Assembly: GCF_964355755.1 (NCBI RefSeq)
Contig: NC_092670.1
Coordinates: 30,553,795 to 30,617,794 of the forward strand
Length of the DNA stretch: 64,000 bases
Reading direction: 5' to 3'
DNA from: Antedon mediterranea
Taxonomy: Eukaryota; Echinodermata; Crinoidea; Comatulida; Antedonidae
Within the stretch, counting starts at the first letter, position 1. Every line of letters starts with the position of its first letter. Shown piece after piece: positions 21,827-32,095 of the stretch. The notes beneath the pieces were generated by a model. The model saw only the letters and a program-made list of their open reading frames with translations, had not been told where the DNA came from and searched no databases. A program made the position numbers and the translations under genes.

Positions 21827-22928
21827 TTACCTGACTAGATTCAGAACCCAACTGTTGAACTTTGCCGGATAACCTAGCCACTTAACGAAATACTCTGTTT
21901 TTCCATTGCGTTTCTTGGTTCTCAGAATCTTTTCAACGCGATAAGTATCTTTATCCGTTTTAGAAACTTTCTGCAGTTCTTTCTCGTAGAAATTTCCCTC
22001 AATAACATCACCGTTCCAATCTTTAACTTGATAGGTAGGTCGTCGCGTTTCTTTACGCTTGAAAATCGTAAAAATTTCTTCAGTCCAGTTGGCTAAATAC
22101 CCCTTTTCGAAAAGCATTTTATACCTACTAATTCGAACTTGATCTCCGATTTCAAACTTGAAACGATTAGATCGCAGCTTTTCATCACCGTAAAGATTCA
22201 TCCAAACACGATGTTCATTTTCCTTCGTTACATCGATCGGTGGCATTCCTATAGATCTATGTTTTGAACGATTATAACTTAAAAACTAATTTTGAGAGAA
22301 TGTCTATGTATTTCTTTGTTGCGTTCGATGTAAAATATCTCCACATTCTTGTTTTCAAAGTTCTATTGAATCTCTCTACTACGCTAGCTTTTGTTTCATT
22401 GTTAGTAGTAAAGAAATGAATGTTTAATGTTTTTAGATGTTTTTGGACTTTCCGATTTGTAAACTCGGTACCTTTATCGGTATGGATTTTCAAAGGAATC
22501 CTTTTTCCTGATAATAACTTCTTCATAGCTGTAAGCATTGACTCGGATGATTTGTTTTTTATTGGAACAACCCAAGAAAATTTACTGAGTACATCAATAC
22601 ACGTTATAAGAAATGTATTTTGTTTGTTATATCGTTTTAAAGAAGTCAAATCAACGAGATCCATTTCCCATTGTTCATCTATAGCCGTTACATAAACTCT
22701 ATTTCGAAGAAACCGTCGTTGGATAGGTTTATGAATAGTATATGCGTCTTGTCTCTCTAACCAGTTTTTAACGTCCTTCTTTGTAATACTTAATTCATCT
22801 TTAACACTATTATAAAGGCGTTCAACACCACCGAGACTACCGGGATGTTTAGGATCGTAATACACTTTTCTCAATACTTCGTCCATACTTGACACCGTCA
22901 CACGTTCAAATGAAATCATATAACACAA
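21827..22928 (-). pseudogene. INT: Retroviral-type integrase with chromodomain (one frameshift)
   Basis: The first frame (22928-22272) carries the rve core: an N-terminal helical region, the first Asp in WEMDLVDLTS, the second in IHTDKGTEF, and the Glu in TKASVVERFNRTLK. A frameshift at an A5 run (22281-22285 on plus) leads into the second frame (to 21827), with the conserved SYNRS region before MPPIDV, an SH3-like C-terminal domain and a chromodomain (YRVEKI...YFVKWLGYP). Chromodomain integrases bind histone marks and may steer integration. Catalytic residues are intact; the single frameshift would disable the protein. Confidence 0.9.
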
Positions 22929-23199
22929 TAATCATAGTCTAATACGATAAGCTTAGTGGTACATAAATATTTTATTCAATAAACACTTTAAATTGATGAT
23001 TAAATATTGCAGAGAAAAATGATTGAATTAAAATCATTAAAGAATACAGGTGATCTTTACAACTTCAATCTATATCTAGAACTTTAGTTAGACCTACTTT
23101 TTTGAAAATTCTACAAGTAAATTTTCAAGTGAATCTGAATTCTTTAAATTCTTAACAACAAAAAAGGTGAATAAATAGAAATTCTTCATACACTTTAGC

Positions 23200-23772
23200 T
23201 TAATTAATTTCGTTTATATCTAAAGCTTTTTGCAGTGTTACTTCCATCAATTCTTCTACAGGTAAAAGACAAATGTCATGATCTTTCTGGCTACATCTTG
23301 AAAACAAACAGCCGTAGCAATAGTCTCTTCCTATTTTCGAGCACAAATTTAAAAGTTAATTTAAAAATGTTTTTGTAATAATGTCTTTGAACGATAACCA
23401 CTGCTCCTTTTCAATTTCATCGACGTAAGCATAATACAGCATTTCATAATCAGTGTCTATAGGAAATACATCTTCTTCATCGGAATCATACTCGTTTGCT
23501 GGTAAGATTGTCCAGTCGCCGTCGTAAGTTTGTGAATGTGTACTTTCTTGGCTATAAGGTACGTCTTCTTCGTTTATAACAATAACTTCGTTAGATTCTT
23601 CTTCTTCGTCATCGCTGATAACAATCACTTCTGTATGGCTTGCAGCATAACGGGTTTTCTCGAAATCATCGTCTTCTTTTTCATCATCACTGTTAATGAT
23701 TATTACTTCTATAGGTTTTGATTTTTCTTCTTCAACTTCACAGATTTTGAATCGTTTAGACGCACTATCCAT
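23200..23772 (-). pseudogene. Acidic protein with three SIM-like motifs and a Cys-rich tail (in-frame stop)
   Basis: The first open part (23772-23356, 138 residues) carries three hydrophobic-acidic motifs: EVIIINSDDEKEDDD, EVIVISDDEEEES and EVIVINEEDV. Each matches the SUMO-interacting pattern of a V/I core followed by Ser/Asp/Glu. After a TAA at 23356-23358 the same frame continues for 51 codons with a Cys/His-rich module (CSKIGRDYCYGC, CSQKDHDICLL), ending at TAA 23200-23202. That module resembles a small Cys-rich domain I associate with Polinton accessory proteins. Function is unknown; binding SUMOylated host proteins is inference. It lies about 430 bp upstream of the integrase start, on the same strand. 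Confidence 0.6.
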
Positions 23773-23873
23773 GGTTTAGTAAGAAGTATCAAAGTACACG
23801 TTGAAAGAAGCAAAGTCTTTGTTTTTCACAGCTCAGTTCGTATAGAAACCTGATTGTAATAATTCGTCGACAC

Positions 23874-24230
23874 CACGAAGTGACACTAACCGCGTAATTG
23901 ATAAAAACAGCGTTTCGAGAAAAACGCGATTGAAGAAACGAGCTTCACAAAACACACGATTTCGTCCTCAAAAAAATGTCACTAAGATTTTTAATTTACA
24001 TACATACAAAGTTAGACAATCCAGCTACCCATTACTTTAATTTAATTTTAATCATATTAATTAATTACCAAGTAAATTAAAGTTAAACTTTAGTGTCACT
24101 TCGTGAAACCGAAAAATTCATTTCTCTACGTAGTTTACGCTTACGAAGTGACACTAACGCAGTTAGTGTCACTTCGTGAAACCGCAAATTCGATTTCACC
24201 GCGTATTTCTAGTGCGTTGGAAGTGACACT
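23874..24230. repeat. GTGTCACTTCGT-motif cluster, left part
   Basis: The motif TTAGTGTCACTTCGTGAAACC or its complement occurs at 23874-23891 (-), 24090-24110 (+), 24142-24158 (-), 24162-24184 (+) and, weaker, 24221-24230 (-). Further copies lie at 26816 and 26994. The copies sit upstream of the minus-strand gene at 23772, so they could be protein-binding or replication sites. Confidence 0.75.
24143..24177. repeat. Perfect 16-bp inverted repeat with 3-nt spacer
   Basis: ACGAAGTGACACTAAC (24143-24158), spacer gca, then its exact complement GTTAGTGTCACTTCGT (24162-24177). It is formed by two head-to-head copies of the motif above. Confidence 0.95.
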
Positions 24231-24269
24231 ACTGTGTAATTCATAGCTTTCCAATGCAATGATCTTACA

Positions 24270-24665
24270 TCATAACAATTATGTATGGTCCTTGATAAGT
24301 GAACACTATTATATATACATTACAAACATGCATGTCTCCTTTAAGCCCTGCCTGCAATATCCGACTTGCTTCATCTTCCATTTCCATCAAATTTTTGCTC
24401 AAGAACCATCTCTTCCTTATTTATTATTACATGGCCATCTCAGCATTTAGTGTATTGTTTTCATTGATTTCCATTTTGATTCTATTCATTTTTCCATTAT
24501 TTTAGTTTGTTAGTTTTCATAAATTCTATTTATTTTTATTTAATTTTTAATTGCTGTATGTTATTGTCTTTTTAAATTGCATTTTTGTGAGGTTCTCTCT
24601 ATCTAATGATCACCTTCGACTGGAAGGACCACCCTAGTAAAATATTGTTGAAATAAATAAAATCA
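24270..24665 (+). mobile_element. Truncated retrotransposon 3' tail
   Basis: T-rich 3'-UTR-like sequence ends in a ctagtaaaatattgttgaaa then taaataaaat tail, preceded by a short cacccta block typical of LINE 3' ends. No coding part remains. The family is not determined. Confidence 0.4.
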
Positions 24666-25797
24666 AACTTAATGTGACCAACATTAATTTGATGGACACA
24701 ATGGCATAATATCACTCCATATTTGGGCACATCAAACTTTTTTTGTCAAACTAGTTTGATAGTGTAGAAAGGGTTAGGTTATTTATAAATAAAACCACAT
24801 CAAATAAATCTAAAAACATAGTTTGACCTACTTTAACACTTTTAATAAAAACATCAAATTACATAGACATATAAATAGGCCTATCTGGAATGTACAGTAA
24901 GCATAATGTACATATTCATATTTTTTTTTCCATATTATTAAATATTCTTTATTTTTTAACATTGAACGATTAATAATTCAGTAATACAATTGGTACTTCA
25001 GCCAGTATTAATTTATATCAAAAATTATTCTCTATTGTTATAAATCATGTTAAATACTTAATCAATGTCGTTACATTATTTCTTTTTCTATTACCAGTGT
25101 GTTTTTTAATTTATTCAATCCATTGTTCTGTGATGTAAACATCATCTAAAAAATGCTCATATAACATAAACACTTGCTACAGGCTGCCTACATACACCTC
25201 CCCCATTTTTAAACCTTGAACTTGATACCTTCTCCCTTAAATTGATGTAGATAGATTGCTTGTTGATCGAATTTCGGTTGTTCCCCCTTATCTTATTTTC
25301 TTGAAACTGTTCTGAAAAAAAAAACACGTTTTAAAAATAACAGTGATTTCTTATTGTTAAAAATCAAGCAGAGTAGTTTAGCCTAGTTAAAGAGTCTACT
25401 CTAGCCAAGTAGTAGTAGTACTACTACTACTATTCCCTGGGCATACGCATACTCTAGTTTGTTAGGCCTAGGCTAGGCTTAGAGGACCTAACTAACTAGG
25501 CCTACTAACCGAATAATGTACGCCAGGCCAGATGCTAACCTAGGTAGATCTGGGCAAGCTAGCTATGCCTAAACGTCACAGTAAAGTAATAGGTCTAGGC
25601 CTACCTACTATCTATGCCTAGCTAGTAGTAGGCTAAAAGTGTGTCAAATTACTGTTTTATATTAATTATAAAATAAATATATAATAGGCCTCGACATTCG
25701 GGATACATGAGCGGACTAAAATTCTTTAAATAAACTAATTAACTTACCGTCTTTCTTGATAAAATGCAATGTTGTGGAGTGTGCGTCCAGATCCTCC

Positions 25798-26710
25798 TAG
25801 ACTTGCCCCAAGTCTGTAATGTTTTTTTTTAAATTTATTTGTTTTTATTTCGACCGCGATTTTTGTCTCAAAATACAGACTTGTGAAACACGTATAGAAA
25901 TCGATTTGTAGACCGCAAACATCCCATAAGAATGACGTAGGTTATCATACCGTATTTGGCTATATGGGGCGGGCGGTATGTAAATATAGATTTCGAATCA
26001 ACCAATGATCATTTTGTTTCAAAATGAAAAAGATCGAGTAGGCCTACGTACAGTGTTGAATGTACGATCGAGACTGTTAAAATATGAAATCGTGTTGCCA
26101 AGTTGTTTTGTTTATTAATTGTTTAGTCCTTAGCCTAGGCCTCCTTCGTAGGTCCTACTCAACTCGCACGTATGACCTGCCAAATAAAACGCCAATAAGG
26201 TAGGCCTACATAATACCACCACCGGCACACAACAGGATTCACACACAACAGGGCTACATCACTACACAGAACAGGACAGGTCTGGGTGGGAATTAAATCA
26301 AATTATCTCCGCGTAATATTATTAAATCAGGGAGATGTAAATTACATCTCCCTGATTAGATCCATATAAAATCCTTTCTAGCCTTCAGAAACTTTCATCA
26401 ATGTACCCAAAGTACACATTGTCTAAACGTAACATAGCGCATGCGTACCATCTTAGTTGTTGAGTCTTTGAAATTCTGAAATATGAATATTAAAACAGTG
26501 TACGAGTGAGTAGCCAATCGCATGCAGCTGAAACTAGTCAACCGGATAATCTATGCACCAAGAGTTCTTGGTGTCAAACCACGTGACTTTTGCGTGTTTC
26601 CCCAGACGGAGTATCCAAACTCAAGTAATACACGTATGAAACGCCATATGTGCAAAAATATTTATATTTTTACTAATATTAAGAAAAAACTCCGTCTGGA
26701 GCCCAGACTA
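25798..26710 (+). mobile_element. 913-bp MITE-like element with 9-bp direct repeats
   Basis: It begins TAGACTTGCCCCAAGTCTG and ends CTCCGTCTGGAGCCCAGACTA, flanked by AGATCCTCC at 25789-25797 and 26711-26719. Each end contains its own small palindrome. A 162-bp relative at 38235-38396 has the same two ends and lacks the middle; a left fragment lies at 7399. No ORF encodes a recognisable transposase. Confidence 0.8.
26325..26357. repeat. Perfect 16-bp inverted repeat, 1-nt centre
   Basis: AATCAGGGAGATGTAA, then a, then the exact complement TTACATCTCCCTGATT. It lies within the 913-bp element and would form a strong hairpin. Confidence 0.95.
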
Positions 26711-26815
26711 AGATCCTCCTAGCTAGGCTGCAGGCTAGGCCAAAACAGTAAACAAACGCGCAAAATTCATTACCAGTGTGGCACTCGCAAGCAGCACATA
26801 CGGGTATTTAATAAA

Positions 26816-27013
26816 TAGTGTCACTTCGTAAAAGAGCAAATTCCATATGAGGGTGTTTTTTGATATTGTCTAATTAATGTAATTAGTTAATTAATGATAT
26901 TTGAATGTTTAGATTTTGTGAAAACATAGAGTTTAATATACATAATCAAAATATGGAAGAAAAATTCTTTTTCAAAAATTCCAGATTTTTAGGTTAGTGT
27001 CACTTCGTGATGC
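26816..27013 (+). repeat. GTGTCACTTCGT-motif cluster, right part
   Basis: Copies at about 26816-26830 and 26994-27013 match the cluster at 23874-24230. The two zones were probably contiguous before the 24.2-26.8 kb insertion. Confidence 0.6.
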
Positions 27014-27131
27014 CGACGACGATAATATGTTCAAACTTCAAATCTCGAACATCCTATAAAGGGTCCAACTACCTGTATTCTTAATAATGTATTCAGTCTT
27101 ATCGGTAAAATGAATTAATTTTTATTAATTA

Positions 27132-27536
27132 TTATTCATTTCCAGCATCTATCACTTCAGCAATCATACCATCTACGTGCTCCGCTTGTTCCAGCAAATC
27201 GTACCATTGATCAACCGTTAAATTTATACCCTGTTTGCCTGGTAGGAAAGGACCATTTTCTTCTATTTGATAGAACTCACGAATACAAACAAACGCTTTT
27301 TCACCCCATAGTTGAGCCACAATATGTCTCCTTTCATTCAAGATAACACGTTCGGTAGATGTAATTGATCTCTTCGGTGTGAACTGTCTTGGCCGCTGAA
27401 TGGAACGAATTGAAGGTACTGTTGTGCCTTGTTGATGTGAAACCTTTTGTATCTTCGCTCTATTAGATACAACACTCTGTCCTTTTGAAGAAGAAAAAAC
27501 TCTCTTACTACCGGTTTGCTTTTGAGTAGAATTCAT
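27132..27536 (-). CDS. PC4/SUB1-like ssDNA-binding protein in the Polinton
   Basis: This 134-residue frame has a basic, Ser/Gln-rich N-terminal half (about residues 1-70), then a PC4-type fold: FVCIREFYQIEENGPFLPGK, QGINLTVDQWYDLLEQ and a C-terminal helix. The PGKxGI(N/S)L and xxQWxxL pattern matches the PC4 (p15) DNA-binding domain, whose members bind single-stranded or melted DNA and act in transcription or replication. It is the outermost right gene, reading inward from the TIR. A role as single-strand binding protein for protein-primed replication, or as a transcription factor, is inference. The frame is intact. Confidence 0.75.
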   Translation of the reverse strand: MNSTQKQTGSKRVFSSSKGQSVVSNRAKIQKVSHQQGTTVPSIRSIQRPRQFTPKRSITSTERVILNERRHIVAQLWGEKAFVCIREFYQIEENGPFLPGKQGINLTVDQWYDLLEQAEHVDGMIAEVIDAGNE

Positions 27537-27756
27537 CCTGTTAGATAATAACAGTAAGGATAAAGAACAGTTGAATCTGATACGTAAACAAACTAAATGT
27601 TAAAAATCTAAAGCAAGAAAACTGTACTGTTTTCAAATTAACAATCTGTATATATATATATATATAGTAAATCAGGTACCCTGTTAAAAATAAAACAATT
27701 TACATATATAATACTTAATTCAATAATTCATAGAATAAATACCAACGCAATTACTA

Positions 27757-28222
27757 AGTATTCATTAAAAAACCCCCTCATATTAATAAAAATATATTAA
27801 TATTCATGAATATTAAAACATCTTATTACTTCTTCATTGGACTGAGATCGCTAAACAAATTAATTTATTCATTTATTAATAAATAATACCATTTTAATTA
27901 TTAAATATTCATAAAACTACCCCCTCATACCTAATTAATTAATTCATTTATTCATAAATAATACCCTTTAAAATATTAATTATTCATAAAAACTACCCTT
28001 CATAATTAATTCATTTATTCATTTATTCATAATAATACCCTTTAAAATATTAATTATTCATAAAAACTACCCCTCATAATTAATTAATTTATTACTTTAT
28101 TCATAAACAATACCCTTTAAAATATTAATTATTCATAAATACTACACTCATAATTAATATATTAATATTCATTAATTAATTTATGAATTATTCATTGGAC
28201 TGAACGGGGGTATTATACTACT
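27757..28222 (-). repeat. Polinton right terminal inverted repeat
   Basis: Reverse complement of 10385-10865, with the same roughly 75-bp unit structure, here about four to five units. The outermost bases GGGTATTATACTACT end at 28222 and TACACA follows. Between this arm and the PC4-like start lies about 220 bp with a (TA)n tract near 27649-27665. Confidence 0.9.
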
Positions 28223-28660
28223 TACACAGTAAAATCTCTATTCTTTTGTACACAAATTTTGTAAATAGAGAGGCATTTTAAAAAGCTATGAAAACTAAAC
28301 AGTGTGGTAAAAAATGTTATCAAAAGACTAAATATAGCTAATATAACTTGAATATTACATTTATGGTATTTTTATTCAACTTCAGATTTTTATTTTCATG
28401 CTATAGCAAAAATTATCCACCGCATATCCACCATCTTTTTTCACCTTCTAGGGAGTCACCAGATATGTTATTACATTAGGTTAACCACCTAACTACTGAA
28501 AAAAAGTCTTCCTGGTTTTTATGGAAGAATTTTGCCAAATTTTGTATTTGACGATATTAAGGGAAATTCATGTTTTTTCGTCTTGATTTCTGTTATAAAT
28601 ATTTGATTTATGTACAATTGACCACAATTTTTATTAAAATTTCATGCCTGTACCTGAGCT

Positions 28661-31081
28661 TTAATATTAACTTGTTAAATTCTAAAACACACAAAGGAAC
28701 TTCTGATTTTGTTAATACTTTATTTCAATCAAATTATTATCCTCTTATTACTAGGCCAACTAGAATTACGCGTAATTCTGCAACTTTAATCGACAATATT
28801 TTTTGTAATAATCTATACGATAACATTTCTTCCGGAATTCTATATTCGGACATCTCGGATCACTTTCCTGTTTTCTTGTTAATACATAAATCAGAACCTG
28901 AAACCAAATTCAAAATATATATACATAAAAAAAGTCAATGATATTTCAATTTCTGCTTTAAGTAATGATTTGTCAAATGTTGACTGGACTAGTATTTATA
29001 ACTCCAATGAACCCAATGAGGCATACGCATTATTCAACGACATATTTAGTACATTATATAATAACAATATTAAAACCACTCGTTCCAGACGCAATATTCG
29101 GAAAGAAAAAAAACCTTGAATAACTAGAGGCTTAATTAAATCTATCGACCAAAAACACAAATTATATAAAACATTTCTTATATCTAAAAAGCAAAAGGAC
29201 AAAGATAAATATGTTAAATATCGAAATGTACTTACCAAAATCCTTCGTACTGCCCAAAAGAATTACTTCAGTGACAAATTTGAATTCCATAAAAATAACA
29301 TCCAAAAAACCTGGCAAACAATAAATGGAGTCCTTGGCAAGAAATATCGTAAACCGTTTCCTTCTCACTTTATTAACAATGACATTGAATTAAATAATCC
29401 TCAACAAATTGCAACTGAATTCAATAATTATTTTACTAATATAGGGCCAAATTTGTTAACAAAATACATGTGTCGGATAATGATAATTATACTTCTACCC
29501 TACCTCGTCCATGTGTGCACTCTCTCTTTCTTAGTCCAGTAACCGAACATGAAGTTGTCAGTATAATACTTTCCCTCACAGATAATAAATCTCCTGGGTT
29601 TTATGGGTTTTCCAATAAAATTATTAAACGAATTTTATATGCAAACCCTTAACTCACATTTTTAATACTTCTTTTCAAACCGGTATTTTTCCTGATTCTT
29701 TTAAAATAGGTAAAGTCATCCCTATCTACAAGAAAGAAGATCCTCATCATTTCAATAACTACAGACCAATCTCCCTACTTCCTTGTTTCTCAAAATTAAT
29801 TGAAAAAATAATGCATAATCGAATTTCTTTCTTTTTAACTAAACATAACATTTTATTTAAAGGCCAATATGGTTTCAGGAAAAAGTATTCAACAGATCTT
29901 GCTTTATTAGATATTTTTGACAAAATTACAATTGCCTTGAGTAAAAATGAGTTTTCTGCCTTCGATACTATTAACCACGATATTTTAATTCATAAACTTT
30001 CAAATTACGGTATCAGAGGCCTTCCTTTAAAACTAATTAAAAGCTACCTTTTTAATCGTGTTCAGTTTACTTCCTTAAATAATTTTAACTCTTCCTATTC
30101 CCGTTTAACCTGTGGTGTTCCCCAAGGATCGATTCTTGGACCACTCTTATTCTTGATTTTTGTTAACGATATACCAAACAGCTCTAAATTACTAAATTTT
30201 ATCTTATTTGCTGACGACACAAATATTTTTTTCTCTCATCCTAAATTAAATACCTTGTTTATAATTGTCAATGATGAGTTACTTAAAGTTTCAAATTGGC
30301 TCAAACACAATAAATTAACTCTTAATACATTCAAAACGAACTATATAATATTTTCTAAACGTAAAATTTCAAATTCTTTAAATGAAAAAATATACATTGA
30401 TAATAAAATGATCAAACGAGTTAATGAAACACAATTTTTAGGAGTAACCATAGATGCCTCTCTGACTTGGAAACTACATATAAATAAAATCAGTAATCTA
30501 GTTGCCAGAAATGTTGGAATATTGAACAAATTAAAACATATCTTCCCTCAAAAAACCTTATTAACCCTTTATAATACTTTAGTTTTGCCTTACCTTTCTA
30601 ATGCCAATTTATGTTGGGGAATTACTCTAGATAAATTTAATACGTTATGCCCCTGTACAAGTCTAGAGAAAACTCAAATAGACCGCCTTTTTAAACTACA
30701 AAAACGTGCACTTCGGATTTGCGCGGGAGAATCATTTAGAGCCCATACAAAATTACTTTTTAAAAGATTTAACGTTTTAAACATTTATGATTTAAATAAA
30801 TTACAAGTTGCCTCATTTATGTACCGTTTATCTAACATTTACTGCCTTCACATGTTAGTGCTTTATTTACAAGGATTGACGAACGCCATTCCTATAAAAC
30901 CCGATCCTCTGTTAACAATTATATCCTTGATAATTTAAATGTTAAGGCTCGACGATTTTCTATTTATTATTTTGGTCCCAAAGTTTGGACTTCACTCTCA
31001 AATGAACTTAAACAGAAATCTTCCTTTTCTAGTTTTAAATCTAATTTCAAAAACAAAATGGTGTCTGAATATGCTACATAA
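28661..31081 (+). pseudogene. LINE A ORF2, endonuclease end and reverse transcriptase
   Basis: After the right TTAA the endonuclease resumes with RPTRITRNSATLIDNIF and SDHFPVF. A middle domain follows across several frames, with one TGG-to-TGA stop in a PWIT-type motif (~29117). The reverse transcriptase is open from 29811: AFDTINHDIL, GVPQGSILGPLLFLIFVND, ILFADDTNIF (catalytic ADD). The C-terminal domain continues after a frameshift near 30938 and ends at TAA 31079-31081 (FGPKVWTSLSNEL). The RT core is complete, but frameshifts make the copy inactive. Confidence 0.9.
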
Positions 31082-31452
31082 TTTTTCGCCGATCTTTTAT
31101 CCTTATTTATTTGGTAGTGATACATTCACCCTGGTATTCAATAATCTCCGCTACATTGTATAGTTATACTTGTTATTATACCGTATTTAACTATATTTCA
31201 TATTGTACTCTAATTGTTATCATTATCCCTTTTATCATTATATTATATAATTTCCTGGTTTATCTTAACTTCTATAATTTAAATTTTTTTGTTATTTTTG
31301 ATTTTATGTACTTTCACTATTACATATTTATATTTTAGTCTACTCTGTAGCAATGTTAGTATACTTATAGGCATACGGGGGTCACGACTTAAAGTTCAGT
31401 GAACTTACTGTGACCTCCATCCACCCACATTTAATATATGTTATGTAAATGT

Positions 31453-31712
<260 letters not shown>

Positions 31713-31774
31713 ATATATATATATAAGTGAGTGGAAAAAATAAATAAACGAAACGAAACGAAACGAAATTTCTT

Positions 31775-31905
31775 ACATTTTGAAATATGAATAAATTACA
31801 ACTCTGTACGAGTGAGTAGCCAATCACATGCGGCTAAAACTAGTCAACCGGATAATCGTATGCATCAAGAATTCTTGCTGTCACGTGACTTGTACGTGTT
31901 AGTCC
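31775..31905 (+). repeat. Dispersed repeat shared with the 913-bp element
   Basis: The stretch with tgtacgagtgagtagccaat, aaactagtcaaccggataat and gtcacgtgact matches 26475-26600 inside the element at 25798-26710. A (AAACG)n run lies just upstream at about 31745-31768. Confidence 0.8.
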
Positions 31906-32095
31906 AGTAAAATATCACCTTCAACATGCATAGCGTTGCTAGTCAACGAGATTCTCACCGTAGGTTCTATATATATGTAAAGATCATTATTGATGTTGCA
32001 TCGCATAAAAGTTGGGATTTGCGGAGAAAATGAAGTTTTTGTATATCTTTTCGTCGTCGTTTAACATCAAGAAATGACGTCACCAGGCAACAGTG

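Larger units (their letters stand above)
24240..26815. other. Nested non-Polinton DNA inside the Polinton
   Basis: Between the two halves of the GTGTCACTTCGT cluster lies about 2.6 kb with host-like features: AGGCCTA-rich patches (25440-25640), a retrotransposon 3' tail, a diverged MITE and a 913-bp element. It has no convincing ORF. I could not define outer boundaries or a target duplication for the whole block; it may be several insertions. Confidence 0.6.
10385..28222. mobile_element. Polinton/Maverick element, 17,838 bp, complete ends
   Basis: The element begins AGTAGTATAATACCCC and ends with its reverse complement (..GGGTATTATACTACT). The TIRs are about 470 bp and the 6-bp duplication is perfect. 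It carries the diagnostic Polinton set: protein-primed DNA polymerase B, FtsK/HerA-type ATPase, adenain-like protease, double jelly-roll major capsid protein, single jelly-roll minor capsid protein and rve integrase. Accessory genes for a SIM-rich acidic protein and a PC4-like protein lie toward the right end. Left genes read rightward and right genes leftward, converging at about 18.6-18.8 kb. Polymerase and integrase are broken, so this copy is not autonomous. Confidence 0.97.
10219..28664. mobile_element. Short TTAA-flanked element (about 594 bp) that hosts the Polinton
   Basis: TTAA at 10219-10222 and TTAA at 28661-28664 flank a segment that breaks the LINE endonuclease frame. Discounting the Polinton and one copy of its target duplication, the segment is about 594 bp (10223-10384 plus 28229-28660). 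Its ends share 10 of 16 bases as inverted repeats (AGGCCAGGTGAGGGCC against AGCTCAGGTACAGGCA). TTAA duplication is typical of piggyBac-like transposons. It has no ORF, so it would be non-autonomous. A longer duplication (CTTTAA) cannot be excluded. Confidence 0.75.
8370..31390 (+). mobile_element. LINE A (CR1/L2/jockey-type), interrupted by two nested insertions
   Basis: LINE pieces lie on both sides of the Polinton: ORF1 (8370-9072) and the start of ORF2 endonuclease on the left, and the rest of the endonuclease plus reverse transcriptase (28661-31081) on the right. The 3' UTR runs to about 31390, next to a TA microsatellite. The 5' end is not defined; the 5' UTR may start near 8.1-8.2 kb. 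The ORFs carry several frameshifts and stops, so this is a dead copy that served as target for a TTAA element and, inside that, a Polinton. Confidence 0.85.
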
